From: Pigoraptor vietnamica
Lineage: Eukaryota; Opisthokonta; Filasterea
Length of the DNA: 34,200 nt
Direction of reading: 5' to 3'
Assembly: GCA_943704525.1 (NCBI GenBank)
Contig: CALSCQ010000517.1
Location: 1 to 34,200, forward strand
The notes below the pieces were generated by a model, which made no database searches, had not been told where the DNA came from, and saw only the letters and a program-made list of their open reading frames with translations. This document shows positions 1 through 11,670 of this stretch, in pieces. The translations under genes and the position numbers were made by a program. Within the stretch, counting starts at the first letter, position 1. Every line of letters starts with the position of its first letter.

Positions 1-949
1 CCCCAAGGCGGCTGCGGTGCGCCTTGAAATGCACGCCCTCGAGGCACAAGTTCGACCAGCCACACCCGACGGGGCCTTGAGGGTTGGTCACCTCTCTTCA
101 TTGCCCCACTTGTTTCTGTCCCAAAAAAACATACGTTGAAATCCCCTTCTGTGTGCGTTCGTTTACGCGCGCTTTACTGCACGTAATTTGAATCCCACTC
201 TTACATTCGGCAGTCTCCGTCGCCCTCACCTCGAATGCATCACCGGCGCCTTTCCTCCGAGCACGAGAGGCCGTTGTCCCCGTCGCTCCTTGGCCTTCCC
301 CTGCCCCACCCGCCCCCGCCGCGTAGCCACGTGGGTAGCGGTGTGCGCGCACGTAACGTATGATTGTTGCGCGCATGGATTGTAAGACTTCGGCAGTCTG
401 CAACCGCTGCTTCCTCCCTGACACGCGCTCTTGTGCCGACGACGCAGGAGAATGCACAGCAAAAGCTGCGGATTCTTGAGCTGGAAGCGTCGCTTGCCGA
501 GGTGAAGGTGAGCGATCGTTTTGTTTGTTTGTCAGTGCGAGATTTATGTTGCTCTCGAACTTCGAATTTACGACTCTGATCATACGCATGCACTCGCGCG
601 CATAGGAACAATTATCGGCGGCGGAGAGGCGGGCGGACGCGATGAGTCGTGAGCGTGACGTGCTTTCGAAGCAAGCGTCCGTCACACAAGTCACCAATCT
701 CCGCAAGATGCTCAATTCGAAGAACGACCAGATTCGCGAGCTACGAGCGCGCCTGCAAAAGTGCGTGTGCGCGCTGGTCGCTGAGAACGTACCCTTTAAA
801 TTGTCCTCACTGTTTTGACTTGTCGTAGGTACGAAGGAAATGATGTGGTGTCACAAGCGGGTGAAGCGGACGGCGGTACAGCGCCGGAGAGCACGTGCGG
901 AAACCGCGCGCTGTTTTCGGCAGACGAGTCCCTGCCCGTGACCACGTGA
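1..949 (+). CDS. LZTFL1: LZTFL1 homologue, C-terminal part (coiled coil; BBSome/ciliary trafficking regulator)
   Basis: Partial at the left edge. Exons read as (..)2-49, 448-507, 606-760 and 829-949 (stop TGA 947-949); phases 0, 0 and 2 join without breaks. The product is a continuous coiled coil (ENAQQKLRILELEASLAEVK, then EQLSAAERRADAMSRERD) ending in NLRKMLNSKNDQIRELRARL-QKYEGND. From memory, the end of human LZTFL1 is very similar (NMK-ILTKKNDQIKDLRKRL-QYEPED). Known for the family: LZTFL1 binds the BBSome in the cytoplasm and restrains its entry into cilia. The protist protein continues about 30 residues beyond the usual C-terminus with an acidic, low-complexity tail (through SLPVTT). 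The donor at 50 (GTTCGA) is weak, so the first junction is the least certain. The assignment rests on the last 25 residues. Confidence 0.72.
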
Positions 950-1265
950 AACAGATAACGTAAGGGGGACCCTGACAATTGAGAAACCGGAGGACGCACT
1001 CACGTGAGGCCGATCCCGTCACGTGATGGGAATTTCCTTTTGCGGAAAGTTCGAGAACGTTCGTTCGTACACACGTAGAGTAAAAATGCACACGCCGGTA
1101 CCGAAGGACGTCAGAAGAAGCAAGGTAGGGAGGGACTTAGAAAATCCTCCCTTCTCAACCTCGTACCGAGCCTCGCAGCCGGCCTGTCAGGCGCCCGGCT
1201 TCCTGAGACGGCCTCGCAGATTCTCCAGCCGGTGAAAGGCGTTTGCTGGCGGCGAAAGGGGCAAA
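950..1265. other. Intergenic region between LZTFL1-like gene and unknown gene
   Basis: About 316 bases without a supported coding exon. Three CACGTG palindromes occur close together (943-948 at the end of the LZTFL1-like gene, 1001-1006 and 1020-1025) and could be bHLH sites, but CACGTG is common in this GC-rich window. No clear TATA box is visible. The region presumably holds the promoter of the gene starting at 1266. Confidence 0.4.
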
Positions 1266-3341
1266 ATGGCCAGCGTCACTGACTCGGCGCATGAAGGCAA
1301 AAAAAAGTCTGACGTAAGTTATTTTCTTCGCACGACACTCGTCTGTCTCACTGTCTTAATTTTATTCATTCATCCGGAGCGTCGCTCGGCTCACCGAATT
1401 AATTGTGTTGTTGCACTGTCCGGCCTTCAGTTGCTGCCAGAGCCGACGGCTCGACGTGAAAGGAGTGCTATGAAAATTTTCAAAAAAATTAATGGGCTTT
1501 TTGCCGTGCAGGAAGCGCCTGAGACTACGACGAGCCGGCTCGGCAAAGAACTCCACGCAGACTCAAGCGGTGCTATATTGTCAACAGTTCCAGCCGGTTC
1601 GGCAGGTCAGTCCCTCCGTAATCACTATCTTTCATGAGGGATGATCATATTTGACTGTCGGTCCGTGTGAATCGCTGCAGCCGACCGGTGGACAGTCGCC
1701 CTGTTGGTCCGACTCTAAGCCGTAATACTGTATTGTGGCGCAGGTGTGCCAAGCAGCTTTCAGCATTCCAAAAGTCCAGATACTGACGAACGTGACGAGA
1801 CAAGCTGGCCAGAGGCCAGTGCAGGTTAGTGGTCGAAGTCGTCGGGTATTGCGGTTCAATATTGGCAGGCCGGCTGCAGCCGACTGCAGGTCTGGATGGT
1901 CCGATTTGTTTATAGAAGTCTCGGTCCGTCGGTTTGAGTCCAACTTACATGAAAAGGTTTCGGGCTTTATTTCAATTGATGTCAGACTGGTGAGTGCCTG
2001 ATGGAGTCGGCTGTCCTGTGTTGCAGCCGCAGGTAGCAGCGGCCGCAGCGTGAATGAGATATCCGCGGCCGATGTTTTGTTGGAACGTGACGCGCTCAAG
2101 GTGGAGAACGCCCAATTGAGGAGCGTCGTCGAAGAATATGGCAAGCTTCGACGAGCTCTACGCGATGTCCTCACCATTGGCCATGACGTCGAAGTCGGAC
2201 CTGATAAAATCGTCGAGGCGGTCCAGAACCTGAAGGTGAGCTTATATTGACCCACACTGGCGCCATGCTTCGGCCTCCGTCCACCGACTGGCGGCGGCGT
2301 GAGCATACCGCTGACGATGGGCAGGTGCCGGCACGTTCACTTTGCATGGGGTACCCGACCGTTTGGCTGACGGCACATCTATATGCAGTATCAGACGTCG
2401 GGACAACGGAGACCTATGCTGTACGCATATGCCCTTGATTGCGAAGCCGAAGTTACGCTTACATCTACGTGCGACCCCGGCGCCAGCAACGATGTGAACC
2501 GCCGGCGATTTGTCGGCAAGGTCGTCAAAATAGGGAGAGCCGATACGCGAGGCAAGCCAGAAGAACAGCCGGTGGTGCGCATCATCGAGGAGGTTAATAG
2601 GCTACGGCCCGAGGACGAGACAAAAAAGCAGAGGCCATTCTACCTTATCGACAAACCTTTTGCTGAAACATTTCGCTCGCAACGTCGCAACGGATTTTCG
2701 GAGGTCGCCGAGGCGGCGAAGGGCTGCGAAAGGATTATGTTTCTAATTCCGGAGTTAACGGGCTTCGAGACGCTTGGTTAGTATGTCACGTACCCACCGG
2801 GATTTAAATGCCCGGCTGTAATGTCTGTCATTGACTGGCCCCAACTTGGTCGGGGGTCCGGCCCGGCGGATTGCTTTGTATGTTGTGACAGCGACTCTGA
2901 TGCTAACTGGTGTGCCATTCATTTCCAGCATTGAACACTTTCGCGCGCATCGGAATAGCCGAAGGAATGACTGCCAAGAAATGGCATGAGAAGATGGGCT
3001 GCAGTCACGTTGGGTTTACAGAGCTCGTCGTCGTTCCCGAGATCGCGTTTGCGAAAATTCGGAAATGGTGGGTTAAGGTTGTCGACGAGTGGAAAAACCG
3101 CCCAGTGACTCCGCGCGAATTGAGGGAGATTCTCATGCAACACTACGTCGGCGCCCTTCCTTGCAACGACGCGGTGGAAACGATACCCGGCTGCGGCCCG
3201 TTCAAAGCGTGCCTGAAGTTGCCGAACGCGAACGAAGTCGACGAATACGAGATCAAAGCGAAGGCGTCCCCCTTTTACGTTAAACGCAAAAAGCCGAGAA
3301 CCCCCGCGCGCGAGTCCAAACAAAACAAAGTAAATATTTAA
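1266..3341 (+). CDS. Unknown 410-residue protein, short coiled coil plus conserved-looking globular C-terminal half
   Basis: Six exons: 1266-1313, 1512-1605, 1744-1824, 2027-2235, 2389-2776 and 2929-3341. Intron phases 0, 1, 1, 0 and 1 all close, giving 410 residues. I do not recognise the family. Residues 1-75 are polar and low in complexity (MASVTDSAHEGKKKSD onward). Residues ~85-145 form a leucine-rich helix or coiled coil (VLLERDALKVENAQLRSVV). The last ~265 residues look globular, with many aromatic and Trp residues (KKWHEKMGCSHVGFTELVV; KIRKWWVKVVDEWKNRPVTP). The C-terminus is basic (KRKKPRTPARESK) and could be a nuclear localisation signal. Its exons are less GC-biased than the villin gene downstream. 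The start is the first ATG in the exon-1 frame. The stop lies 22 bases from the stop of the convergent villin gene. Confidence 0.7.
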
Positions 3342-3363
3342 TCCCAATCGTGCCAGCCTTTTC

Positions 3364-6300
3364 CTAGAACAGCCCCGCCTTCTTCTTGATGTCCGTGCGC
3401 TTCCACACGGGCATCGCTTCGAACGAGGCGCGGTCGACGCCGAGCACCGTCACAAACTCGGCGTCGTCGAGGTACGTCTCCAGTTTCGTCGCGTCCACGC
3501 CAGGCGGCAGCGGCCGCGCCTGCAGCTCTGCCATCGTGAATGACGTGCGCCGGTAGGTTTCCAGTAGTTTCTCGAGGGGCACGAGGCCGAGCACGACCTC
3601 CCCCTCCACTTGCGACGGCACGTCCGTCCCGCTCTCGCCTTGGCCCTCCGGCCGCGCAGCGTTGCGCCGCAGGTTGAGGCTGTGCTCAAAGTCCCAGCAC
3701 TGAAAGTGCTGCGTGAACTCGGTCGGCTCTCCACCCGCGTACACGGCATAGGCAGCGACGTGGGCGGGGCGGCTCTCGGTGCTCGACACGTGCGCAGCGT
3801 AGCTCGCGGCCGTCTCAAACGCCAGCTTGCGGTCCGGCACATCCTTCGACGTGGGACCGACCCACACGTACACAGAGTCCCACGTGTCGACGAGGAACAC
3901 GCCCCACGCCGAGAGGTCGTGCTGCTGCGGCACGTGAACCTCCGAAAACACAAACTCGCCCGTCGCAGAACTGAACTCAAACAGCCGCGGGTCCCTGAAC
4001 GCCGCGGCATGCATCTTCAGCGCACGCGTCACGTGATCCTCCGGCGCGCGCCACTCTGGCGCCATGAAGGCCGTCACCGGACCCGTCGCGACGGCGTCCC
4101 GGCGCGCCTCGCTGTCGAGCGCGTCCCAAAACGCGGGCGGTTCACGGCCATCCTCCACGTGCACAATCTCTTGCTTCGCCGTTCCCGAACCCTCGATGGC
4201 GGCCGCCAGCGACGCCGCCGCCTTGACCGCGTGTGCCCAATTATCCGCGTGTGCGAGGCGCCCCCGCCACGCAAACACCGTGGAAGCGAAGGGGGACGCC
4301 ACGACGAAGGAGTGAAGGGGGGAGAGCGCAGCGCGCGCCGGGTGGTGGCACTCGATGACCGCAGCCCGCACATGTGCGCGGCCATGCACTGCGTACATGC
4401 GCGTGTGCACCCACAGGGACTCGTTCATGCTCGCACGACGCAGCACCGTCAAACCGTCGGCGCCCGGGGGCGCGAGTGAAGCTCCGCTGCCGCTGGCGAG
4501 TCCCGCCGACGGCGGCGGCGTGAGTGCGGCGCCACTGCCACTTGCAAGGCCGTTGGCAGACGCGCTCAGGTCGGCGTTGTTGCCGCTCTGGCGCCGGAAT
4601 GTCGCCGGCGAAGGCGCTGCGCTGCGGCGCCGGTAGGGAGTCGGGCTTCCGTCCGGACCGACACCTGCAGCGCGGCGAACGCGGCCCTTGTGGACGAAGA
4701 AGAGCCCCTTGAACAGCGACGCAAAGTGGGGCGTCTCCTTGCCCTGCGGCACCCGGATCTGGCGGCCGCCGTCCTTGTCCATGTCCACGGTGAACAGCGC
4801 CGCGGCGCCCTTCTCATTTATGCTCGAGTCGACGCCCTGCCAAAAGTAGTAAAGCGAGACGTCGCGGTTCTTGGGGCGGTACGTGTAGCGCATAACGTAG
4901 CTCTCCTCCGAGAAGAGATGGCCGTACTCCGAGGGCACGATGGCCTCCTTGTCCACCTCGCACACGCGATACACCTGCGAGCCAACGTACAAAGTTCAGC
5001 TACGCGGAAGGTGACAAGATGGGGCGCACGTGCATGCGACTAATGGGCACACAAGACAAGTACGAAATGACATGTTCTTCTAATAGTCACAACCCTAAAG
5101 GCAAACGCACCTCAAGAGTGCCCGTGGTGCCGTCATCATCCGGGGCGTCGTTGGGCGGCACGTGCGGTTTGGCCGCGACAAGGTCCGCTGGGTCGCACGG
5201 ACGCAAGTCCTTCTTCGACGCAGCGACGGGGCCGCCAACATACACCTGCATTGTGGGGGCCACGTGAGACAGGGAAGAAGATAGCCAATCTAAACTAACG
5301 AACGCTCACCAAAGCCAAGGTCACACACACACGCACCGATTCACACACACGCACAGCCACACACAGCCACACACACGCATGCGCGCACGCGCGAACGGAC
5401 GCGCGAACGCACCTTCGCCTGAATGAGCTGCGCATCGGGAAAATCGGTGAACTTTTCCTTGAAGAGCACGGGCTCCGTCCCCGCGGCCACGCGGCGCAGC
5501 ACGGCCCACGGCGGCCGCTTCACAGAGTCAAAGTGGCGGCGGGCCGCGTCCATCGCGCCCTTCCGCGCGCTCTCCGGCGCCTTCTTCCCAACCCAGAGGT
5601 ACACCTCAGCGCCAGTGTCCACAACAACAGACGTCGCGGGGTCGAGCAGCGCCATCCCAGGCATGCGGCCATTCTGGTCGGTAAGGGGCTGCAGCTCGCC
5701 GTTCGATACGCCATAGAACGTGTACTGGTCGATGCACTCGCGCTCAAAAGCCTCGTCAGCGGTGGGGTCTGCCTGCGCCGCATCTGGGACAACCGCACGG
5801 CCGTCCGCTACGCCCAGGGATTGCCAGAAGACGGACGCGTCCTTTCCACCGGTCGTCACGTCAAATATCTGCGCGCGACCGCCTCGCTCCTGGTTCTTGA
5901 TGCGCACGCACATGTCGGCGGCCTTCACCTTCTCAATGGCGTTGGCCGAGGGCGTGTTGAACTGGTAAAGCGTCTGGCCGAGATCGAGAATGAAGACGCC
6001 GCCCGAGCGGAGAGAGTCGACGGAGCGATCCACGAGTCGCGTCTGCACACGCTTGCGCCCACGCACTTGGTACAGGAGGGGAGTGGCAGGCGATGCGACG
6101 CTGCCCACGCCGAGCGCCGCTGCATAGAGGTGGACATCAGCGGCCACCCAAAAGTTGAAGTATCCACACGAGAGAGGACACAACGCACACGGCAACAGCA
6201 CTAGCGCCGCACTCACCGCCCGCAATCGACCCGTCGTCGCTGCCCATCGACACCTTTCGCAGCTTAACCTGGAAACTCTCGGTGCTCGCGAGGGCGTTCT

Positions 6301-9300
6301 TCGCCTCGGCACCCAGCGCCTGCCCAAGGTCGGCGAGCATGCGGAGCTTGTCGGGCTTGAGTCCGGCGACGGCGGCGTTCTGCTGCGCCCCCTTCTTGCG
6401 ATCGTGGTCTCCGTCATACTCGTCCTTGCGGCTCTGAAGCTGCCGCACGGGGTTCGACGTCGACTTGTGTCGCTGCGGGCGCTTGATGCTCGCGCGGCTC
6501 GACGTGAGCGCCTTGAGGGGGGCCGTGTCCGAAGTGAGCTGGTCGTACTCTTCCGACACCGACTCGTGCCTCTTGGCAGCCTGTGTTGCGCAGGGAGTGG
6601 AGAGTCAGGGGGTGCTACATTGCCACATACTGCACTGCCGCAGATGGGTAGCCTGTGACGCGCGAATTTGTAACAATGCAGCACACCGCAAGGCGCAGCC
6701 AACGAAGAACATTCCTTCCCACGCAACAGCACAGCAAGTGCGCACCTTTCGCGACTCGTCCTCCGACGGGTGCCGCGTCTTCCCAAGGTCCTTGCTCGAC
6801 CCCTTCTTCATCATTGGCGGCTTCTTGTCCAACAGCAGGCCACGTGACGGCTGCTTGCGAAGTTGTGCGGCCGCGCCCACGGGCGACACGTCGGGCGAAG
6901 CCTCCTCCGACGCCGACCCGTTCCGAGGGAGTGCGGCACCTACGCGAGGGCTCGGTCCCGTGCGCTCCCCGTCGTCAAGCGTCCCCGCGGCCGGCTGCGG
7001 CGAGGCAAGGTGCGACGGAATCGACAGCTTTTTGCTACTCCGACTCCGCGCAAAGACGGCGTGGGGCGCCTTGTCGCCTGCGGCAGGTGCACTGCCGTGC
7101 GCGGGTCCGTGAGCGTGAGCACGCCCGTGATGAGGCTGCGGCGGCGAGCGGTCCTCCTCCTGTGTGTCCTCGGTGTCGTCGGTGAACGAGTCGCTGTCGC
7201 CTTGCTGCTGTGCCGCGGCACCTGAGGAAGACCCTCGCAGAAACTCCACACGCTTGGACGAGGCGACGGCACCGGCCACGGGCGCGGTTGCCGGCGTGTG
7301 TGGCGCAGGTGCATCTGCGGCGACCGCAGGGCTCTCCGCGGGAATCTGAATGACCTCCTCCACGTCGATGGCAGACTCGACGCGCTTCGCATCCCCAGTG
7401 ACGTCAGCCTGGGCTGCTGTCGGGACGCTCTCTGCAGTACTGTGCACGGGGGCCGAGTCGTCCACCTTTGGCGCCTCGCGAACTTTGTCGTGCGCAGGAG
7501 CCGACGGTGGCTCCGCAGTCACTGGCGCCGCTTCGGCTTGTGTGACGATGGTCACTGGCGATGGCGACACTGGGCGCGCGCTCGCCGCAGTAGGGGGTGT
7601 CGGCTGCTGTGCGGGCTGCGCTGGCGCAGTCGCTGGGATAGCTGCGCGTGGCGCAGGAGAAGGCGATCGACCCCGCGGTGCCGCGGCTACAGCAGAATCC
7701 GACTGTTTCTCGAATACACTCGCGACGGCAGACACGCGGCGACTCGATGCGAGGTTGAGCTCGGCAATGTCCGCACCCTCACGGCCTACAGTTCCGGGCG
7801 AGGTCGCGCGCGGTGCGGGGCCCGGCGACACGCCTCGCGGCGCCGGTCCGGGGGAAACGCCGCGCTGTGACGGGGCGGAAGTTGAGGACGGCGACGTCGC
7901 ACGCTGCGTCGGAGGCGCGGCCGCGGGGGACGGGGACGTCGCGCGAGGGGGAGCTGGCGAGAACGAACGGCGCGGCGGCGCGGGCGACGTGCCGCGCGGC
8001 GCAGGCACAACTTCGTCCGTAGCTGCCATTTGCTCCCACATCTTGGCGGCCGCGCGCGCCGAGCCCCCCGGCACCTGCATGCCAGCGTCAATGCGCTCGG
8101 CCGATCGACCCCTGCGTTCCTCTTCGCCGTCGTCCGCCGCAGCGTCCTCCTGGAGCCGCGCGGCGAGTGCAACGGGCTCCGGGCGCCCTTCCGCAGACGG
8201 CCTGCGAGGCGAGTCGCTCGCGGCGGACAGACGCCTCGCCGACGATTCGTTTGCGTCCGACTGACGGCGTGGACCGGACGCAGGCGCGGGTGCGGTAGAC
8301 GCAGCAGCGCCAGCGAGGCCCAGCTGCTGCATCGCGCTGCGAACGGACCCACGCCGAATGACGTCCGTGTCGTTCTCGCTGGCGTACCCAGACTGCACCT
8401 CTTCCCTCTTGGGGACGGCGAGGGATGTTGCAGAGGAAGCGCGCGTTGTCACCGCACCGGGCGCCTTCAGCCCACCCGTAGACGCGCCCTTTGGCGCACC
8501 CTTCTCGGCATCGCCTTGGGGCTTCGGCGGCTTGGCGCCAGTCTTTCCGACGGACTTGCTTTCCGATGCATCGGAGGTGCGACTGCTGCTGCTTCGAACC
8601 GAGCTGTTCCTCGTGCGCACGGCACTCTCCGACGCCGGTGGCTTGGGACTGACGTCCGAAGACACGGCGCCCTTCGCGCCCATGTCGGCCTTGCTCCCTT
8701 GTCGCCGCATCGAAATCGAGGAGCCGGCCTCCGAACCAGAAGTCGTGCGCTTACGGACCCCATCCCCGCCCTCCGCACCTCCGCGTGACTCCGCGGGACC
8801 AGCCGGCGGCCGCGACGAGCTCGATTTTGCAGCCGTTGGCGAAGCACCGGCGGGAAGGTCCGCCTTGCTGCCTTGCCGCTTCATGCGTGCATCGGAAGCG
8901 GCCACGGCGTCTTTGGACGTCGACCGCGCAGACGCCGGCAACTCTGACTTGCTCCCCTGTCGCTTCATAGTGTCCGAGGGGGAAGTCCCTGTCGTCGATG
9001 CGCTCAGATCGCTCTTGCTGCCCTGCCGCCTCACGGACGAAGCGCCAGACGGCGACGTGCCCGCTGCCGATCCACCCAGGTCGCTCTTGCTACCCTGTCG
9101 CTTGACGGACCCCGACGACGGCGAGGGCGATGCATTCACCGACGCAGACAGCTCTGCTTTGCTGCCCTGACGCTTCACACCACCCGAAGGAGACGCCTGC
9201 GTCGACGCCGAGAGATCTGTCTTACTCCCTTGCCGCTTGGGCACGGCCCCAGTCGCCGGCGACGAAGCCGCCCCCGGCACGTCCGCTTTGCTGCCCTGGC

Positions 9301-10665
9301 GCTTCATCCCGGCGCTACCGGCGCCCAACGGAAGGTCCGGCTTGCTGCCCTGTCGCCGCATGCCGCCACTTGAGGCTGCCGCCGCCGACATGTCCGTCTT
9401 GCTTCCCTGCTTTTTCATACCGGCCGAGGCTGCGCCAGTCGCGGGTTTCTCTTCCGCAGCCGCCGTGGATGGCGACGCCGGCACTGGCCGCGGTATCCCC
9501 GAGCCTTGTCGCACCAGCTTGCGGACGGGCGTTGCGGGCGTGCCCTCGTTCTCTGCCGACTGCTGCGATTGTGCAGCGCCTTCCCCACCAGCTCCTCCCT
9601 CTGCAGACGCCGGCGTACCAGCATCCACATTCGCGTCTTGCTTGGGCAACCGCCGCCGCGTCGACGGCGACGCGGCCGCAGCCCCCTCCATCTTCGTGCT
9701 CTGCGAGCGCGCCATACGCGGCGACGACGGCGCAGAGTCGTGCGGCGACCCAGTTGCACCCGAAGCGGACGTCGACCGCCCTCGCGCGGACGCCGAGGAT
9801 CGCATAGACGCATCACCGACGGGCTCCGTCGCCTGACGCGGCAGCTTGCGCTCGGCCGATTCGCCTTCCAGGCTCTCGCTCGTCGTACGTGTGCGCGAGG
9901 CACCCGACGGAGTGGTGCGTGGAGACACAACAATGGTCCGTCGGGCATCGCCAACGGGAGGCGCAAGTCCCCTGTCTTCGGCGACCGTGGCGGACGAAAC
10001 GAGCCGCGAGGACCGCACACGCACCTTTCCCGTGCTCCCGCTCCCGTCGGCCTGGCCGTCGCCTGCAGCGCGCGCAGAGACCTTCTCCGAGCTGGAAGGT
10101 GGCGCCGCTTCCGTCGCCGACCGGCGCAGCCTCGACTTTGACGGCGAGTCTGCCGCCTCACCAGACGCAGACGCCGTGCGTACACGTGCACGCGGCTGAT
10201 CCACACTCGCAGCACTCGAGTCCGCTGCCGGTGTCGCTGTAGTTGGCGTCGCAGCTCTCTCGGCCGTCGAAGTGCGTGAACGGCGCGTGCGTTCGGGGGT
10301 GCCCGTTGGGGAACCGGTCGACACGGTCTGTCTGCGACGCACGCCCGATTGGCGGTCCACAGCAACGGGCAAACTGCTCTTGGAACCAATGGACATGGAC
10401 CGCTTCTCCATCCCGCGCGCTGCAGACGCCTCTGCCGACGACAGCGACGCACGCGCGGGCGCCGTCTCCGCCGACTGAGGCTTGGGCGCTGCAGTTGGGA
10501 GAATGATGAGAAGAGAGGCGGGAGACTGCATTGGGATCAATTTTGAACGCGATAGCAAGACAAGGGTGACTATGAAGTCAACGCCGTCCACTCACTCGTC
10601 GGTTCTCCTTCGTCAGAGCCCTGCATGCGAGTTGCGTAGTGTGAGAGGCGGGCTGCTGCACGCAA

Positions 10666-10709
<44 letters not shown>

Positions 10710-11108
10710 TGACGCTGCGGGACACATACACACTTACATACACACGCACGCACGCATACACAATGCAGGCACACACGCTCACTCACATCTCCGCCTTTCC
10801 CCGACGCATCAATCAGCGCCTTGACGTCCCTATACGCCCTATACCACGCGCGCATGGGCTCCTTCTCCGTTTTCGTCGGCTGCACACAAAACACCACGCA
10901 TCAGCACACTCACCACAAAGTACTTTCAAACCGTGCCAACGTGTGCGTGTGTGTCACCGAGAGCAAAGCCCACCATTCGGCCATTCTCTTTCTCAAACGC
11001 CACGTCGAATGCGCGCAGGCGCCTCTTAATGCTGCCCTTCGTGCGCACGAGCGACTCCGGTGCGAGCGTCCGCAGGAACTCCCCGGAGGGAGGCGCATCG
11101 TCCGACAT
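3364..11108 (-). CDS. Villin/supervillin-like protein with FAM13-like N-terminal motif and giant disordered region
   Basis: Eight exons on the minus strand: 11108-10974, 10879-10787, 10620-10596 (25 bases), 10488-6746, 6580-6217, 6119-5413, 5245-5111 and 4974-3364. Phases close to give 2270 residues. Residues ~27-73 hold a FAM13-like motif (LRAFDVAFEKENGRM then PTKTEKEPMRAWYRAYRDVK). Residues ~85-1330 are Ser/Pro/Ala-rich and disordered, with ten RQGSK-type repeats (~440-690) and an SP-rich block (~908-988). About five gelsolin-type domains follow: ~1460-1555 (GGVFILDLGQTLYQF), ~1590-1680 (AEVYLWVGKKA), ~1735-1835 (YYFWQGVDSSINEKG), ~1935-2050 and ~2060-2160 (DSVYVWVGPTSKD). A Ser/Pro insert at ~1840-1930 interrupts the set. 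The last ~67 residues are a villin headpiece ending MPVWKRTDIKKKAGLF with the diagnostic Trp-Lys and Lys-Lys positions. The family binds, caps, severs or bundles actin, often under Ca2+ control. No in-frame ATG lies upstream of 11108. Confidence 0.9.
8680..9425 (-). repeat. Ten tandem RQGSK-type peptide repeats inside the villin-like gene
   Basis: In the minus-strand frame of the large exon the core [KR]-[KR]-Q-G-S-K-x-[DE] recurs ten times (for example MRRQGSKPDLPLG, VKRQGSKAELSAS, MKRQGSKSELPAS), spaced about 18-30 residues apart by Ser/Ala/Gly/Pro linkers. On the plus strand it appears as recurring TTGCTGCCCTG(T/C)CG blocks. A degenerate copy (FRRQSGNNADLSAS) sits in the last exon, in the insert between gelsolin domains. 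R-x-x-S is the preference of basophilic kinases such as PKA or CaMK, so this may be a multisite phosphorylation array. That last step is inference. Confidence 0.85.
10596..10620 (-). other. 25-base exon of the villin-like gene
   Basis: Bounded by TGCAG before 10620 and GTGAGT after 10596 on the minus strand. It encodes GSDEGEPT plus one base. The preceding exon ends in phase 0 and the following exon needs one extra base to enter the long open frame. This exon supplies it exactly, which is why I prefer it to using the alternative donor four bases further into the preceding intron. Confidence 0.7.
10667..10706. repeat. (AC)20 microsatellite in a villin-gene intron
   Basis: Uninterrupted AC dinucleotides on the plus strand, GT on the sense strand of the gene. 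They lie between the second exon and the 25-base exon. Confidence 0.97.
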
Positions 11109-11670
11109 GTCTGCTTCCGCAGTTCGCGGGGGCGACACCACGCGGGCCGCCTTCGCCTTGGCGATCGGAGGGTCAGAGTCGGTGCATCTTTCAGCAATTA
11201 GCGGGGACAGGTAGCTGACAGCACGCCGAGAGACACCGACAGGCGCGCCAGGAGAGAGCACGCGAGGCTCGGAGAGTGCACCGTCGCTTCTTCAACGCCG
11301 CGCAGAGGAAAGCAGACACAACACAGTGTCAATAGGGTGCCGTGCTATGGGGGTTTGTTTTGGGTACTTTCGAACCTGCCATTTTTACTGGCAAAAAACA
11401 ATTTGCGAGATCTCGGAATAATTTTTTGCCTCTCGCGATCTTGCCGAGCTCTCGTTGTCAAGCCAAGTCCACTTGCTCTGTCGCCCCTGCTCTGTCGCCC
11501 AAGCAGTGTTTCGCTGTACTTTGAAACACGCGACCAAAAGAAAGTCCCCGCTGCGTTCTCATGCCCTGTCGGTGATCGCATAACGCGCACGTGGTGTGTG
11601 GTGGGACGTCTGGTAGTACCAGCGCCGATTTTCACCGTAAGAGTTTCAGCCGATTTTCGGCATCGGAGCA
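11109..11670. promoter_or_regulatory. Shared divergent upstream region of villin-like and calcyphosin-like genes
   Basis: The 562 bases between two divergent start codons must carry both 5' untranslated regions and probably a bidirectional promoter. No canonical TATA box is visible. A short direct repeat (GCCGATTTTC at about 11620-11660) lies just before the calcyphosin-like ATG. The minus-strand frame stays open upstream of the villin ATG to about 11261 but offers only a GTG, so I kept the ATG at 11108. Confidence 0.45.

Noticed and set aside
98-715. Long minus-strand open frame over the LZTFL1 exons
   Set aside because: It runs antisense to exons with a clear family match and consistent phases, and its own product has low-complexity, unstructured composition.
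3610-4479. 289-residue plus-strand open frame opposite the gelsolin domains
   Set aside because: Arg/His-rich shadow of a GC-rich coding exon; the minus frame encodes recognisable gelsolin domains.
7298-9836. Several plus-strand open frames opposite the disordered villin exon
   Set aside because: They mirror the Ser/Ala/Pro repeats on the minus strand and show no independent start, splice or domain evidence.
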